NCBI RefSeq assembly: GCF_020532665.2
Contig: NZ_JAIWPG020000002.1
Location: 434,001 to 498,000, forward strand
Source of the DNA: Lelliottia sp. WAP21
Lineage (GTDB): Bacteria > Pseudomonadota > Gammaproteobacteria > Enterobacterales > Enterobacteriaceae
Direction of reading: 5' to 3'
DNA: 64,000 nt
Within the stretch, counting starts at the first letter, position 1, and each line of letters begins with the position of its first letter. The position numbers and the translations under genes were made by a program. This document shows positions 28,897 to 39,750 of the stretch, in pieces. Below the pieces are notes generated by a model, which made no database searches, had not been told where the DNA came from, and worked only from the letters and a program-made list of their open reading frames with translations.

Positions 28897-31329
28897 TTAC
28901 AGCGTGTGCTCGGTCCGTGCAATAATATCGTCCTGCGCATCTGGCGACAGGGCGGTAAAGAACGCGGAGTACCCCGCGACACGCACCACCAGGTCACGAT
29001 ACTGGTCCGGGTGTTTCTTCGCTTCCAGCAGCGTTTCACGCGAAACGATGTTGTACTGAATATGCCAGCCTTTGTGCACCTCGAAGAAGGTCCGCAGCAG
29101 GATCATCAGCTTCTGGCGGTCGCTGTCATTTTCCAGCGTCGCCGGGTTCAGCTTCTGATTGAGCAGCACGCCGCCCAGAATCGCTTCGGTCGGCAGCTTA
29201 CCGACAGATCCAATCACCGCCGTCGGGCCGAGGTGGTCAGTACCGGAGGCCGGGCTTGCCCCTTCTGCCAGCGGCGTATGCGCTTTACGTCCATCCGGCG
29301 TCGCCATCGTGGCTGCCCCGAACGGCACGTTTGCAGAAATTGAGGATGTCCCGGCGTAGTAATTCCCGCCAATCGGACCACGGCCATAGCGCGGATTGTG
29401 GTACTGCTTCAGCTCCTCGATATAGGTCTGGTAGGCCCGGGTCAGCAGCAGATCCACGCTGTCGTCATCGTTACCGTATTTCGGTGCGCCGTTGATCAGA
29501 CGCTGGCGCAACTGCTCGTGGGTCAGCCCGTCAAAATCATCGGCCAGCGCGGCGGCCAGCTGTTGCTGACCTATCGTACCCTGTTCGAAGACCAGTTTTT
29601 TCACCGCAGCCAGGCTGTTGCCCAGGTTAGCAATACCCACCTGCAGGCCTGACACCCAGTCATACTTCGCGCCGCCTTGTTTGATGCTTTTCGCGCGTTC
29701 AATGCAATCATCCACCAGCGCAGAGCAGAGAATATCGTGGACGTTCTCTTCCAGCATGGTGTCCACCACATACTCAATCTCGATAGATTTGCGGGTGTAA
29801 TAGCGGATCTGGGTATCCCACGCCGCCATCACCTCCTCGAAGTTATCGAAGTTACCGGCAGAGAGGGCTTTCTCCTGCGGCAGGAATACCTTACCGCTGG
29901 TGGCATCGCGGCCGCCTTCCAGCGCTGCCAGCATCACGCGGGCGAAGTTGATAAAGCTCATGCCGGTGCAGCGATACCCCCATTTGCCACCCACGGCGGT
30001 TTCGATGCAGCCAATCGCGGCATAGTCGTAGGCATCCTCTTTTTCGACGCCGAGCTTGATGAATTCCGGAATAACAATCTCATCGTTATTGAACGCTGGC
30101 ATACCAAAGCCGCAGCGGATCACCTGCACGCAGGCGTCGAGGAAGTCATTGCTCATGCCCGCATGGTAACGCACGCTCAGGTTTGGCTGCGTGGAGCGCA
30201 GACGACCGCAGGATTCCAGAATCGCATAGCTGAGCGGGTTGACCGCGTCCATGGGTTCACCGTTGATCAGCGTCTGTCCGCCGATGGTGACGTTCTGATA
30301 CAGCGGGCTACCCGCAGAGGCTTTGGAGTGCGAGCCGGAGCGGATTTTGTTCACTTCCAGCAGCTTCAGCCAGCAGCTGTGCAGCAGTTCAATAGCGTGT
30401 TCGCGATCCAGGCTCTGGTCCAGCTCCACGTCGCGGCGGTAGTACGGATAGAGATACTGGTCCATGCGGGCAAACGACACGGAGTGACCGTTGGACTCAA
30501 TCTGCAGAATAAGCTGGATGAAGTAGCACAGCTGCAGCGCCTGCCAGAAGGTTTTCGGCGGCTGGTGGGCAATCAGATCACAGTTCTCTGCCATCGCCAG
30601 CAGCTCGTCACGGCGGCTTTCACGGGATTCGGTGGACGCCATTTCACGCGCCAGCGTGGCGAAACGTTCGATATGCAGGCTGACCGCTTCCAGCACAATA
30701 TCGATCGCTTTCAGGAACTGTTCCCCGTGAAGGTCGTCGAGCACCGTCAGGTTAATACGCGAACGACGCTCGGCCACTTTGTCGCGCAGACCATCGAGGC
30801 CTTTCTCCAGCAGCAGCGGGAAGTTAACCGCCAGGTGTGCGTCGCCGGAGGTCATGTTGCCTTCCGCTTTGATAATGCCGGTTTCAAGCAGCCCTTTTTG
30901 TTCGTCGGTGAACATGCCGTAGCAGCGATCCTGCACCGTCTGTCCGCGCCACCACGGGCAGAGTTCATGCAAGACGCGCTTGTTCTCTTCGCTCACCGCA
31001 AAGCCTGCACCCGGACGGTCCGCCAGATCGTCAATCTCTTTCTCAATCCACGAGACGGTGTATTCCGGGAAAATTGGCGCGGCGCGGACTTCGCTGGCCT
31101 GGTTACCGATGATCAGCTCATCGTGTTTTATCCAGATGGTGCGCTGGGCCAGGTGATGCGCCAGCGCCAGCGCACGACGTACCGGGATTGGCTTGTCCAT
31201 ATGCTGCTGGTACATCTCGGTGTAATGCAGGGCGCGCTCGGTGCAGACCGGCGGCTTCACAATGTGCACCAGTGCCGTTTTGTGCGCTTTGATACGTTCG
31301 CTGAGGGTATTAAGATTCAGGGTCGTCAT
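28897..31329 (-). CDS. ybiW: Glycyl-radical enzyme YbiW
   Basis: An anaerobic glycyl-radical enzyme of 810 residues, the same as E. coli YbiW. The thiyl-radical Cys lies in YAAIGCIETAVGGKW and the radical-bearing Gly near the C-terminus in VRVAGYSAFF. The catalytic base Glu two residues after the Cys is kept (CIE). I recall reports assigning YbiW as a 1,5-anhydroglucitol-6-phosphate lyase whose product is cleaved by FsaA; the adjacency to fsaA fits. It is the second gene after its activase YbiY, 4 bp apart. Confidence 0.94.
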   Translation of the reverse strand: MTTLNLNTLSERIKAHKTALVHIVKPPVCTERALHYTEMYQQHMDKPIPVRRALALAHHLAQRTIWIKHDELIIGNQASEVRAAPIFPEYTVSWIEKEIDDLADRPGAGFAVSEENKRVLHELCPWWRGQTVQDRCYGMFTDEQKGLLETGIIKAEGNMTSGDAHLAVNFPLLLEKGLDGLRDKVAERRSRINLTVLDDLHGEQFLKAIDIVLEAVSLHIERFATLAREMASTESRESRRDELLAMAENCDLIAHQPPKTFWQALQLCYFIQLILQIESNGHSVSFARMDQYLYPYYRRDVELDQSLDREHAIELLHSCWLKLLEVNKIRSGSHSKASAGSPLYQNVTIGGQTLINGEPMDAVNPLSYAILESCGRLRSTQPNLSVRYHAGMSNDFLDACVQVIRCGFGMPAFNNDEIVIPEFIKLGVEKEDAYDYAAIGCIETAVGGKWGYRCTGMSFINFARVMLAALEGGRDATSGKVFLPQEKALSAGNFDNFEEVMAAWDTQIRYYTRKSIEIEYVVDTMLEENVHDILCSALVDDCIERAKSIKQGGAKYDWVSGLQVGIANLGNSLAAVKKLVFEQGTIGQQQLAAALADDFDGLTHEQLRQRLINGAPKYGNDDDSVDLLLTRAYQTYIEELKQYHNPRYGRGPIGGNYYAGTSSISANVPFGAATMATPDGRKAHTPLAEGASPASGTDHLGPTAVIGSVGKLPTEAILGGVLLNQKLNPATLENDSDRQKLMILLRTFFEVHKGWHIQYNIVSRETLLEAKKHPDQYRDLVVRVAGYSAFFTALSPDAQDDIIARTEHTL

Positions 31330-31333
31330 AGAT

Positions 31334-32233
31334 TTATCCTCGTAAGGTCGCGGTTAACCCTTTCTGGCAGGCGTACTGCTGTGCGAAGTCCAGAAGCGCA
31401 GGATTATCCAGCGGTTTATCAGGGGCAGAGTAGGGTTGGCCGAGCAGGGTGTATTTGTTCATGCCCAGCGTGTGATACGGCAGAAAATGGATCTCGCGGA
31501 CGTTAAGTTCGTCGGCGGCAAAATTGGTGATGGCGGTAATCGACGCTTCATCGGCGTTGAAGCCCTGAATCAGCGGAACACGGATGGTGACCTTTTTGCC
31601 GGCGGCGGCCAGACGTTTCAGGTTATCCAGCACGCGTTTGGCTGAACCGTCGGTCCACTGTTTAAAGATGTCACTGTCGACGTGTTTCAGGTCGGCGAGG
31701 AACAGGTCAACATAGGGTAAAGCGGGCTCGATATAGTGCCACGGTACGTGCAGACAGGTTTCGACGGCAGTATGAATTCCTTGCTCGTGGCTGGCTTTGA
31801 AGAGGGCGAGTGCCAGCGTGGGGTTCATAAAGGGCTCGCCGCCGGACAGGGTGACGCCACCGCCGCTGCGATCGTAGAAGGGTTTGTCGCGCAGTACGGT
31901 CGCCATGATATCGGCAACCTGTTGCTCCTCTCCGCAAACGGTCAGCGCCTGCGTCGGGCAGCAGTCGGTTAAGGCGTCGAGGATCTCTTCATCAAGCTTT
32001 TCACGATGGATAACCAGCCCATTCAGCGCACGATCGATAACGCCCGGTGCCGCTTTCTGACACAGGTCGCAGCCTTCCAGGCACAGACGCGCGTCAAACA
32101 GGACATCCCGGGTGCGGGAGCGGCTTTCCGGATTCTGGCACCAGCGACAGCCCAGCGAGCAGCCTTTCAGGAACACCACGGTACGGATACCGGGGCCATC
32201 GTGGGTGGAGTAACGCTGAATATTGAAGATCAT
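31334..32233 (-). CDS. ybiY: Glycyl-radical enzyme activating protein YbiY
   Basis: A radical-SAM activase of 299 residues that would install the glycyl radical on YbiW. The [4Fe-4S] motif CX3CX2C is seen in [17 protein letters not shown] ferredoxin-like insert with further cysteines ([21 protein letters not shown]) marks the larger class of activases. SAM-binding blocks include [14 protein letters not shown]. The start is slightly shorter than in E. coli (308), with a GAGAGGGC ribosome-binding site. It is first of the ybiYW pair and divergent from fsaA; an exact copy of the shared operator lies 37 bp upstream. Confidence 0.95.
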   Translation of the reverse strand: MIFNIQRYSTHDGPGIRTVVFLKGCSLGCRWCQNPESRSRTRDVLFDARLCLEGCDLCQKAAPGVIDRALNGLVIHREKLDEEILDALTDCCPTQALTVCGEEQQVADIMATVLRDKPFYDRSGGGVTLSGGEPFMNPTLALALFKASHEQGIHTAVETCLHVPWHYIEPALPYVDLFLADLKHVDSDIFKQWTDGSAKRVLDNLKRLAAAGKKVTIRVPLIQGFNADEASITAITNFAADELNVREIHFLPYHTLGMNKYTLLGQPYSAPDKPLDNPALLDFAQQYACQKGLTATLRG

Positions 32234-32268
32234 GATTTCGCCCTCTCATTGCATATGAAGATTAAATG

Positions 32269-32284
32269 ACTTTCGAATGAAAGT
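32269..32284. promoter_or_regulatory. Shared operator copy 3 (between ybiY and fsaA)
   Basis: ACTTTCGAATGAAAGT, a fully symmetric ACTTTC-N4-GAAAGT inverted repeat, in the divergent promoter region of ybiYW and fsaA. It is placed to control both. It is identical over 15 bases to the ybiU copy. Confidence 0.75.
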
Positions 32285-32360
32285 TATCTTGATGCAGGTC
32301 AACTCTTAAGCGGGTTTTGCCGTGATAGGGTATTTGCAGGCTAATTTTGAGGGCGACATC

Positions 32361-33023
32361 ATGGAACTTTATCTCGACACATCTGACGTTGCGGCAGTAA
32401 AAAAGCTGGCGCGAATCTTCCCGCTGGCAGGCGTGACCACCAACCCCAGTATCGTGGCGGCAGGTAAGACGCCGCTGGACGAGCTGCTGCCAGCGCTGCA
32501 CGACGCGCTCGGGGGAAAAGGCCGCCTGTTTGCGCAGGTCATGGCACCGACTGCCGAAGGCATGGTGGAAGAGGCGCGTAAACTGCGCACCATTATCAAC
32601 GACCTGGTTGTCAAAGTACCGGTCACGGCGGAAGGTCTGGCAGCGATCAAAATGCTGAAAGCGGAAGGGATCCCGACGCTGGGTACGGCGGTATACGGTG
32701 CAGCGCAAGGGTTGTTTTCCGCACTGGCGGGCGCGGACTATGTTGCGCCTTACGTTAACCGCGTTGACGCCCAGGGCGGGGATGGCATTAAGACCGTGAC
32801 GGAGCTTCAAACGTTACTGACGCTGCATGCTCCCCAGTCGAAAGTGCTGGCGGCAAGCTTTAAAACGCCACGTCAGGCGCTGGACTGTATGCTGGCGGGC
32901 TGTGAATCCATCACGCTGCCACTGGACGTTGCGCAGCAGTTTATTACTTCGCCTGCGGTAGAGGCGGCGATAGTGAAGTTTGAGCAGGACTGGCAGGGGG
33001 CGTTCGGACGGACGTCGGTTTGA
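32361..33023 (+). CDS. fsaA: Fructose-6-phosphate aldolase FsaA
   Basis: Transaldolase-like class I aldolase of 220 residues that splits fructose-6-phosphate to dihydroxyacetone and glyceraldehyde-3-phosphate. It also accepts hydroxyacetone-type donors. The ATG at 32361 gives the known start [10 protein letters not shown]; the open frame before it has no family sequence. The Schiff-base lysine is in [10 protein letters not shown] (about residue 85). Other conserved parts are GVTTNPSI and [17 protein letters not shown]. It is divergent from ybiYW across a shared operator. Confidence 0.97.
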   Translation: MELYLDTSDVAAVKKLARIFPLAGVTTNPSIVAAGKTPLDELLPALHDALGGKGRLFAQVMAPTAEGMVEEARKLRTIINDLVVKVPVTAEGLAAIKMLKAEGIPTLGTAVYGAAQGLFSALAGADYVAPYVNRVDAQGGDGIKTVTELQTLLTLHAPQSKVLAASFKTPRQALDCMLAGCESITLPLDVAQQFITSPAVEAAIVKFEQDWQGAFGRTSV

Positions 33024-33037
33024 TGGGTGCGGCCTGA

Positions 33038-33073
33038 TGCCCTCACCCCAACCCTCTCCCACGGGGAGAGGGA
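33038..33073 (-). repeat. Single copy of the CCCTCTCCC palindrome, inverted orientation
   Basis: GATGCCCTCACCCCAACCCTCTCCCACGGGGAGAGGG is the reverse complement of the unit in the tandem arrays. A degenerate partial second copy follows at about 33083-33107. It lies between convergent fsaA and moeB. Confidence 0.85.
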
Positions 33074-33115
33074 GAAAATAGATTCCCTCACCCCAGGGAA
33101 CGGGAGAACAGATCA

Positions 33116-33141
33116 AAACGACAACCCGAAGGTTGTCGTTT
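33116..33141. terminator. Bidirectional terminator between fsaA and moeB
   Basis: AAACGACAACC - CGAA - GGTTGTCGTTT, an 11-bp stem with a CGAA tetraloop between the two convergent genes. Confidence 0.85.
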
Positions 33142-33144
33142 GAT

Positions 33145-33900
33145 TTACCCTCCGCACACCTCGCATCCGGGGTTACGCATCAGCTTCATCTCGCGGAACT
33201 GGCAGGTCATCGCGTCATACATGACGATTTTCCCCGCTGCGGGCGTGCCATACTGCGCCAGCACTTTAATCGCTTCCATTGCCTGCAACGATCCGATGAC
33301 GCCGACTAACGGGGCCATCACGCCTGCTTCCACGCAGGTGAGCGCGTTCTCGCCAAACAGACGGCTCAGGCAACGATAGCAGGGGTCGCCTTCGGCCCAG
33401 GTAAAGACGCTGATTTGGCCTTCCATGCGAATAGCAGCACCGGACACCAGCGGCGTTTTGTGGGCAAAACATCCTGCATTCAACTGATTGCGAATCGCCA
33501 CGTTATCGGTGCAGTCCAGCACCAGATCGTGCTGTGCGATCAGCGCGGAGAGCGCTGCATCATCCAGCATGGCGTTGACCGGAGTGAACTGAACGTTGGC
33601 GTTAATACGCGAAAGTGCCGCGTGCGCGGATTCCACTTTAGGCTGACCGAGTGTCGCCTCGCTGTGCAGCGTCTGACGTTGTAAATTCGACAAAGAAACA
33701 GTATCAAAATCAAGCAACGTCATATGACCCACGCCGGCCGCTACCAGATATTGCGCCGCCGCACAGCCTAAACCGCCCAGACCCACAATCAGTACTCTGG
33801 CGGCTTTCAGCGCTTCCTGACCGTCGAAATCAAACCCGCGCAGCACTATCTGGCGGTTATAGCGCATCATCTCCTGGTCGCTCAGTTCCACCGTCATCAT
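33145..33900 (-). CDS. moeB: Molybdopterin-synthase adenylyltransferase MoeB
   Basis: E1-like enzyme of 251 residues that adenylates the C-terminus of MoaD for sulfur transfer in molybdenum-cofactor synthesis. The ATP-binding loop is LIVGLGGLGCAAAQYL, the catalytic region is LDCTDNVAIRNQLN, and the structural zinc is held by CYRCL and the terminal CEVCG. Two adjacent ATG codons are possible starts. Its start overlaps the moeA stop by one base (TGATG), so moeAB is a coupled operon. Confidence 0.97.
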   Translation of the reverse strand: MMTVELSDQEMMRYNRQIVLRGFDFDGQEALKAARVLIVGLGGLGCAAAQYLVAAGVGHMTLLDFDTVSLSNLQRQTLHSEATLGQPKVESAHAALSRINANVQFTPVNAMLDDAALSALIAQHDLVLDCTDNVAIRNQLNAGCFAHKTPLVSGAAIRMEGQISVFTWAEGDPCYRCLSRLFGENALTCVEAGVMAPLVGVIGSLQAMEAIKVLAQYGTPAAGKIVMYDAMTCQFREMKLMRNPGCEVCGG

Positions 33901-35132
33901 CAGCCTCCGAACAGGTGGTTGAACGCTTCGACCTCAACCCATTCGCCTGCTTCAACATTCCCGCGTTCACGTTCGAGCACAATAAAGCAGTTACCCTGGC
34001 TAAACGAACTGAAAATATGCGAACCCTGATGGCCTGTTGTGCTCACTTCAAGTGCACCTTCCGCATTGCGGGTCAGGACGCCGCGCTGGAAATCAAGGCG
34101 TCCCGGGGATTTCTTCAGGCGCGTGGCGGCGCGTACGCGCTGGCGTACCGGCATAGCATTGGCGGTATCGCCAGAGAGTTTCGCCAGCAGCGGAATCACC
34201 AGCTGGTAGAACGTCAGGGCGGCGGAAACCGGGTTACCCGGCAGGCCGCAGAACCAGCTGTGCTGGAGCTTGCCAAAGGCGAAGGGTTTACCGGGTTTAA
34301 TCGCCAGCTTCCAGAAGCCGATTTCGCCCAGCTCTTCAAGAATGGTTTTGGTGTAATCCGCTTCACCCACGGAGACGCCGCCGGAGCTAATGACCACATC
34401 CGCAGACTGGTCTGCTTCAATAAACGCGGCGCGCAGTTTTTCCGGGTCGTCAGGAATGATACCGAGGTTGATCACCTCGCAACCCAGCTGTTCCAGCATC
34501 AGATGCACGGCCAGACGGTTGGTGTCATAAATTTGACCTTCCCCAAGCGGCTGGCCCGGAAGCTGGAGCTCGTCGCCGGTTGAGAAGACCGCCACGCGAA
34601 CTTTGCGCACCACCTCAACGCTGGCGATGCCGAGCGATGCCAGCACCGGCAGTTCAGCCACGGTCAGCTTTTTACCGGCCGCGAACACGGTTGCGCCCTG
34701 GGCAATATCTTCTCCGGCGCGGCGTATATTCTGGTTAGCTTTGACGCTGGCGGTTAAACGCACGCCCTCATCCGTTTGTTCGGTCTCTTCCTGCATCACC
34801 ACCGCCTCGCAGCCAGCGGGAACGGGTGCACCGGTCATAATGCGGATGCAGGTGCCCTGCGGCCACTCACCCTGAAAAGGCTGACCGGCAAATGCTTTGC
34901 CCGCGACCGGCAGCGGGTGACCCGCATGGATATCCGCCAGGCGCACCGCGTAACCATCCATCGCCGAATTATCAAACCCAGGAACGTTCAGCGGAGAGAT
35001 GATGTCGGTGGCAATAACGCGACCAAAACAGCGCAGCAGTGGTAACGTTTCGCGATCGGTCAGCGGGGAAATGCGGTCGAGCATCTGCGTGAGTGCCGTC
35101 TCAAGCGGCATCAGTCCGGCGGTAAAATCCAT
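33900..35132 (-). CDS. moeA: Molybdopterin molybdenumtransferase MoeA
   Basis: Inserts molybdate into adenylated molybdopterin. It has 410 residues (E. coli 411). Seen are the N-terminal MoeA domain ([31 protein letters not shown]), the MoCF-binding domain ([22 protein letters not shown]) and the [18 protein letters not shown] block, then the C-terminal beta domain. It is the first gene of moeAB and is divergent from iaaA. Confidence 0.97.
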   Translation of the reverse strand: MDFTAGLMPLETALTQMLDRISPLTDRETLPLLRCFGRVIATDIISPLNVPGFDNSAMDGYAVRLADIHAGHPLPVAGKAFAGQPFQGEWPQGTCIRIMTGAPVPAGCEAVVMQEETEQTDEGVRLTASVKANQNIRRAGEDIAQGATVFAAGKKLTVAELPVLASLGIASVEVVRKVRVAVFSTGDELQLPGQPLGEGQIYDTNRLAVHLMLEQLGCEVINLGIIPDDPEKLRAAFIEADQSADVVISSGGVSVGEADYTKTILEELGEIGFWKLAIKPGKPFAFGKLQHSWFCGLPGNPVSAALTFYQLVIPLLAKLSGDTANAMPVRQRVRAATRLKKSPGRLDFQRGVLTRNAEGALEVSTTGHQGSHIFSSFSQGNCFIVLERERGNVEAGEWVEVEAFNHLFGG

Positions 35133-35321
35133 GGGTTACTCCTGCGCGATAACAACGAAAGCGCCCATTATGGCAGAAAAGTGCCGCTAACTGTATGACC
35201 CGATGGGCTTACCCTTTACATCACCGTTGCGTCTTTCTATATTCAAAAATCATCTGAAGTTCCGTCGACGATAATGATATTTATAGAAAAAGCAGCGCGT
35301 TTACGCTGATGGGTGATGGAA

Positions 35322-36260
35322 ATGGGCAAGGCGGTTATCGCAATACATGGCGGGGCAGGGGCAATTACCCGGGCGTTATTAAGCCCGGAGCAGGAAAAAC
35401 GCTATATCGATGCGTTGTCTGCCATTGTGGAAAAGGGCCAGCAGATGCTGGAGAGCGGGGAAAGCGCGCTGGACGTTGTGACCGAGGCGGTGCGTCTTCT
35501 GGAAGAGTGCCCGCTGTTTAACGCCGGCATTGGCGCCGTATTTACCCGCGACGAAACGCACGAGCTGGACGCCTGCGTCATGGATGGCAATACCCTGAAG
35601 GCGGGCGCCGTGGCGGGCGTGAGTCATCTGCGTAATCCGATACTGGCGGCGCGCCTGGTGATGGAACAGAGTCCGCATGTGCTGCTGGTGGGAACCGGGG
35701 CCGAGCAGTTTGCTTTTGCACACGGCGTTGAACCCGTTCCGCCCGACACCTTTTCAACGCCAGAGCGATTCCAGCAGCTGCTGGATGCCAGAGCGGGAGG
35801 GGTAACGCAGCTGGATCACGCAGCACCGCTGGACGAGCGCAGTAAGATGGGCACCGTCGGCGCCGTGGCGCTCGACAAAGAAGGTAACCTGGCGGCCGCC
35901 ACCTCGACCGGGGGGATGACCAATAAGCTGCCGGGACGCGTGGGTGACAGCCCGTTACCCGGCGCGGGCTGTTATGCCAATAACGCCAGCGTGGCCGTCT
36001 CCTGCACCGGAACGGGGGAAGTATTTATCCGTACGCTGGCGGCGTACGACATTGCCGCCCTGATGGATTATGGCAATTTAAGCCTGGCGGAAGCCTGCGA
36101 GCGCGTGGTAATGGAAAAATTGCCCGCACTCGGGGGAAGCGGCGGTTTAATTGCCGTGGATCGCGAGGGGAACGTGGCCTTACCCTTTAACAGTGAAGGT
36201 ATGTATCGCGCCTGGGGCTATGCGGGCGATGCGCCAACAACCGGAATTTATCGTGAATAA
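35322..36260 (+). CDS. iaaA: Isoaspartyl dipeptidase / beta-aspartyl-peptidase IaaA
   Basis: Ntn-hydrolase of 312 residues from the ATG at 35322 ([13 protein letters not shown]); a GTG and an ATG just upstream are alternatives. It is made as a precursor that cuts itself before Thr in [11 protein letters not shown], and that Thr becomes the nucleophile. The glycine-rich loop [24 protein letters not shown] binds substrate. It ends at TGIYRE, some nine residues shorter than E. coli. The next gene, gsiA, starts about 11 bp later, so it heads the iaaA-gsiABCD operon. Confidence 0.96.
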   Translation: MGKAVIAIHGGAGAITRALLSPEQEKRYIDALSAIVEKGQQMLESGESALDVVTEAVRLLEECPLFNAGIGAVFTRDETHELDACVMDGNTLKAGAVAGVSHLRNPILAARLVMEQSPHVLLVGTGAEQFAFAHGVEPVPPDTFSTPERFQQLLDARAGGVTQLDHAAPLDERSKMGTVGAVALDKEGNLAAATSTGGMTNKLPGRVGDSPLPGAGCYANNASVAVSCTGTGEVFIRTLAAYDIAALMDYGNLSLAEACERVVMEKLPALGGSGGLIAVDREGNVALPFNSEGMYRAWGYAGDAPTTGIYRE

Positions 36261-36271
36261 GGGGAGTGCGG

Positions 36272-38143
36272 GTGCCGCAAAATAACGAACTGGATAGCCG
36301 GGAAGTCCTGGCGGTTCAAAACCTGAATATTGCGTTTCAGGAAGAGCGGCAACAGGTCCCGGCAGTCAAAAATCTGACATTTTCGCTTCAGCGTGGAGAG
36401 ACGCTGGCAATTGTCGGCGAATCGGGCTCCGGCAAGTCGGTCACCGCGTTATCGCTGATGCGTCTTCTGGAGCAGGCGGGTGGAACGATCGCTTGCGACA
36501 GCATGTTATTGCGTCGGCGCAATCAGGCCGCGATCGATCTGACAACGCTGAGCCAGTCGCAGATGCAAAAGGTGCGCGGCGCAGACATTGCGATGATTTT
36601 TCAGGAGCCGATGACCTCGCTGAATCCGGTCTTTCCGGTGGGGGAGCAGATCGCCGAATCGATCCGTCTGCATCAGAAGTTAAACCATGAAGATGCGCTG
36701 GAAGAGGCCAGGCGTATGCTTGAGCGGGTGCGCATCCCTGAGGCCAGGGCCATTTTGTCCCGCTATCCGCACCAGCTTTCGGGAGGCATGCGTCAGCGCG
36801 TAATGATTGCCATGGCGCTCTCCTGTCGTCCGGCGGTGCTCATTGCGGATGAACCGACCACGGCACTGGACGTTACTATCCAGGCACAGATCCTGCAGCT
36901 GATTAAAGTCCTGCAGCAGGAGATGGAGATGGGGGTGATTTTTATCACTCACGATATGGGCGTCGTCGCCGATATTGCCGATCGGGTGCTGGTGATGTAT
37001 CAGGGCGAGGCCGTGGAAACCGGCACCGTGGAGCAGATTTTTCATGCTCCAGCCCATCCGTATACCAAAGCGCTGCTGGCGGCCGTGCCGCGTCTGGGAT
37101 CGATGAGTGGCAGCGATCTGCCGCGCCGTTTTCCGCTGATTTCACTGAACAATCCCGGGCAGCAGGAGGCGGAAACAGAGCAAGATACCGTGATACCCGG
37201 CGAGCCTATTTTGCAGGTGCGCGATCTGGTCACCCGTTTTCCTCTGCGGGGCGGCATCCTCAACCGCGTAAAACGCGAAGTGCATGCGGTTGAAAATGTG
37301 AGCTTTGATTTGTGGCCGGGCGAGACGCTCGCGCTGGTGGGCGAGTCCGGCTGCGGTAAATCCACCACCGGGCGCGCGTTGCTGCGGTTAGTGGAGTCAC
37401 AGGAAGGCAGCATCACCTTTAACGGGGAGCGCATCGATACCCTGGCATCCAGCCAATTGCAGCCTTTACGCCGGGATATACAGTTTATTTTTCAGGACCC
37501 TTACGCCTCGCTCGATCCGCGACAAACCGTGGGGTACTCGATTGTGGAGCCACTCCGGGTGCACGGTCTGCTGGACGGGGACGACGGCCAGCGACGCGTC
37601 GCCTGGCTGCTGGAACGGGTAGGACTCAAACCGGAACATGCGTGGCGTTATCCGCACGAGTTTTCGGGCGGCCAGCGGCAACGTATCTGCATCGCCCGGG
37701 CGCTGGCGCTGAACCCAAAAGTGGTTATTGCCGATGAGTCGGTCTCCGCGCTGGATGTCTCGATTCGGGCGCAGATCATCAATTTGCTGCTCGATTTACA
37801 GCGGGAAATGGGCATCGCCTTTTTGTTTATCTCACATGATATGGCGGTCGTTGAACGTATTAGCCACCGCGTGGCGGTGATGTATATGGGGCAGATTGTG
37901 GAGATTGGCCCACGCCGGGCGGTGTTTGAAAATCCTCAGCATCCTTACACCCGCAAACTGATGGCCGCCGTGCCTGTCGCCGATCCGGCGCATCGACATG
38001 GACAGCGCGTGCTGTTGCAGGATGAGATGCCGAGCAATATTCGTAAACGGGGGGAGTCGATGGAGCGCGTGGTACTGCGTGAAGTTGGCCCGGGTCATTT
38101 CGTCGCCCCACCGCCGCAGGCTAATGCCTTTTCGCGGTTATAA
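36272..38143 (+). CDS. gsiA: Glutathione ABC transporter ATP-binding protein GsiA
   Basis: Double ATPase of the glutathione importer, 623 residues, the E. coli length. The GTG at 36272 is chosen for its GGGGAG ribosome-binding site and the E. coli-like start M-P-x-x-x-ELD. The first ABC domain has Walker A GESGSGKS and LSGGMRQR. The second has [16 protein letters not shown] and a Walker B reading [10 protein letters not shown]. Each half ends with the oligopeptide-transporter C-terminal domain ([12 protein letters not shown] and [12 protein letters not shown]). Confidence 0.97.
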   Translation: MPQNNELDSREVLAVQNLNIAFQEERQQVPAVKNLTFSLQRGETLAIVGESGSGKSVTALSLMRLLEQAGGTIACDSMLLRRRNQAAIDLTTLSQSQMQKVRGADIAMIFQEPMTSLNPVFPVGEQIAESIRLHQKLNHEDALEEARRMLERVRIPEARAILSRYPHQLSGGMRQRVMIAMALSCRPAVLIADEPTTALDVTIQAQILQLIKVLQQEMEMGVIFITHDMGVVADIADRVLVMYQGEAVETGTVEQIFHAPAHPYTKALLAAVPRLGSMSGSDLPRRFPLISLNNPGQQEAETEQDTVIPGEPILQVRDLVTRFPLRGGILNRVKREVHAVENVSFDLWPGETLALVGESGCGKSTTGRALLRLVESQEGSITFNGERIDTLASSQLQPLRRDIQFIFQDPYASLDPRQTVGYSIVEPLRVHGLLDGDDGQRRVAWLLERVGLKPEHAWRYPHEFSGGQRQRICIARALALNPKVVIADESVSALDVSIRAQIINLLLDLQREMGIAFLFISHDMAVVERISHRVAVMYMGQIVEIGPRRAVFENPQHPYTRKLMAAVPVADPAHRHGQRVLLQDEMPSNIRKRGESMERVVLREVGPGHFVAPPPQANAFSRL

Positions 38144-38166
38144 CCTTTAACAGGCAGGAGAACACA

Positions 38167-39705
38167 ATGACTCAATTTGTTGCTCGTCGATGGCTTCTCG
38201 CCGCGAGCGTCACCGCCGCTCTGGCCGCCACGCCCGCATTTGCTGCCAAAGATGTGGTGGTGGCGGTTGCTTCCAATTTCACCACGCTCGACCCGTATGA
38301 TGCGAATGATACCCTGTCGCAGGCGGTGGCGAAGTCCTTCTATCAGGGGCTGTTTGGCCTGGATAAGGACATGAAACTCAAGAATGTGCTGGCAGAAAGT
38401 TACACCGTGTCTGATGACGGACGGGTCTATACCCTGAAATTGCGCAGCGGGGTGAAGTTCCAGGACGGTACCGATTTCAATGCCGAGGCGGTGAAGGTGA
38501 ATCTCGATCGCGCCAGCAATCCGGCCAATAGCCTGAAGCGCTACAACCTGTATAAAAACATTGCCAGCACCGAGGCTGTTGATCCGACGACGGTGAAAAT
38601 CACCCTGAAAGAACCGTTCTCGGCGTTTATTAATATTCTTGCGCATCCGGCGACGGCGATGATCTCTCCGGCAGCGTTGAAAAAGTACGGTAAAGAGATT
38701 GGTTTCCATCCGGTCGGTACCGGGCCGTACGCGCTGGACACCTGGAATCAGACCGATTTTGTGAAGGTGAAGAAATTTGCCGGTTACTGGCAAAAAGGGT
38801 TGCCGAAGCTGGATACCATCACCTGGCGTCCGGTCGTGGATAACAATACGCGTGCGGCGATGTTACAAACCGGCGAAGCGCAGTTTGCTTTCCCGATCCC
38901 GTACGAGCAGGCGGCGATTCTGCAAAAAAACAGCAAGCTCGAACTGGTGGCGAGTCCTTCCATCATGCAGCGCTACATCAGTATGAACGTGACGCAAAAA
39001 CCGTTCGATAACCCGAAAGTACGTGAAGCGATTAACTATGCCATCAATCGTCAGGCCCTGGTGAAAGTGGCCTTCGCGGGCTATGCCACGCCGGCAACGG
39101 GCGTCGTGCCACCGTCAATTCAGTATGCTCAGACCTATCAGCCGTGGCCGTACGATCCCGCCCGCGCGCGTGAGTTGTTAAAAGAAGCGGGCTTCCCGAA
39201 CGGATTTAGCACCACGCTCTGGTCATCGCATAATCACAGTACGGCGCAGAAGGTGTTGCAGTTTACCCAGCAGCAGCTGGCACAGGTGGGCATCAAAGCT
39301 CAACTGACGGCAATGGATGCCGGGCAGCGTGCGGCAGAAGTGGAAGGCAAAGGGCAGAAAGAGAGCGGTGTGCGGATGTTCTACACCGGCTGGACGGCGT
39401 CAACGGGTGAAGCAGACTGGGCGCTGTCGCCGCTGTTTGCTTCGCAGAACTGGCCGCCGACGCAGTTCAACACGGCGTTTTACAGCAATCCTCAGGTGGA
39501 TAAGGATCTGACCGATGCTCTGAAAACGACCAAACCCGATGAGAAAGCGCGGCTGTACAAAGAGGCGCAGGATACACTCTGGAAAGAGTCGCCGTGGGTA
39601 CCGCTGGTGGTAGAAAAACTGGTCTCAGCGCATAACAAAGCGCTGACCGGGTTCTACATCATGCCGGATACGGGCTTCAGCTTTGATGATGCAGATTTAA
39701 AATAA
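38167..39705 (+). CDS. gsiB: Glutathione-binding periplasmic protein GsiB
   Basis: Periplasmic extracytoplasmic binding protein (SBP family 5) of 512 residues. It starts after AGGCAGGAGAACACA with a signal peptide cut near AFA|AKDVVV. Family blocks include [28 protein letters not shown] and [15 protein letters not shown]. It sits between gsiA and gsiC in the iaaA-gsi operon. Confidence 0.97.
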   Translation: MTQFVARRWLLAASVTAALAATPAFAAKDVVVAVASNFTTLDPYDANDTLSQAVAKSFYQGLFGLDKDMKLKNVLAESYTVSDDGRVYTLKLRSGVKFQDGTDFNAEAVKVNLDRASNPANSLKRYNLYKNIASTEAVDPTTVKITLKEPFSAFINILAHPATAMISPAALKKYGKEIGFHPVGTGPYALDTWNQTDFVKVKKFAGYWQKGLPKLDTITWRPVVDNNTRAAMLQTGEAQFAFPIPYEQAAILQKNSKLELVASPSIMQRYISMNVTQKPFDNPKVREAINYAINRQALVKVAFAGYATPATGVVPPSIQYAQTYQPWPYDPARARELLKEAGFPNGFSTTLWSSHNHSTAQKVLQFTQQQLAQVGIKAQLTAMDAGQRAAEVEGKGQKESGVRMFYTGWTASTGEADWALSPLFASQNWPPTQFNTAFYSNPQVDKDLTDALKTTKPDEKARLYKEAQDTLWKESPWVPLVVEKLVSAHNKALTGFYIMPDTGFSFDDADLK

Positions 39706-39750
39706 TACTCATTCCCGCAGATGCGATTCTGCGGGATGAGAGGGAAAGGC

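Noticed and set aside
29677-31506. A 609-codon open frame opposite ybiW
   Set aside because: It is antisense to a very well conserved glycyl-radical enzyme and shows no family features; a GC-rich coding shadow.
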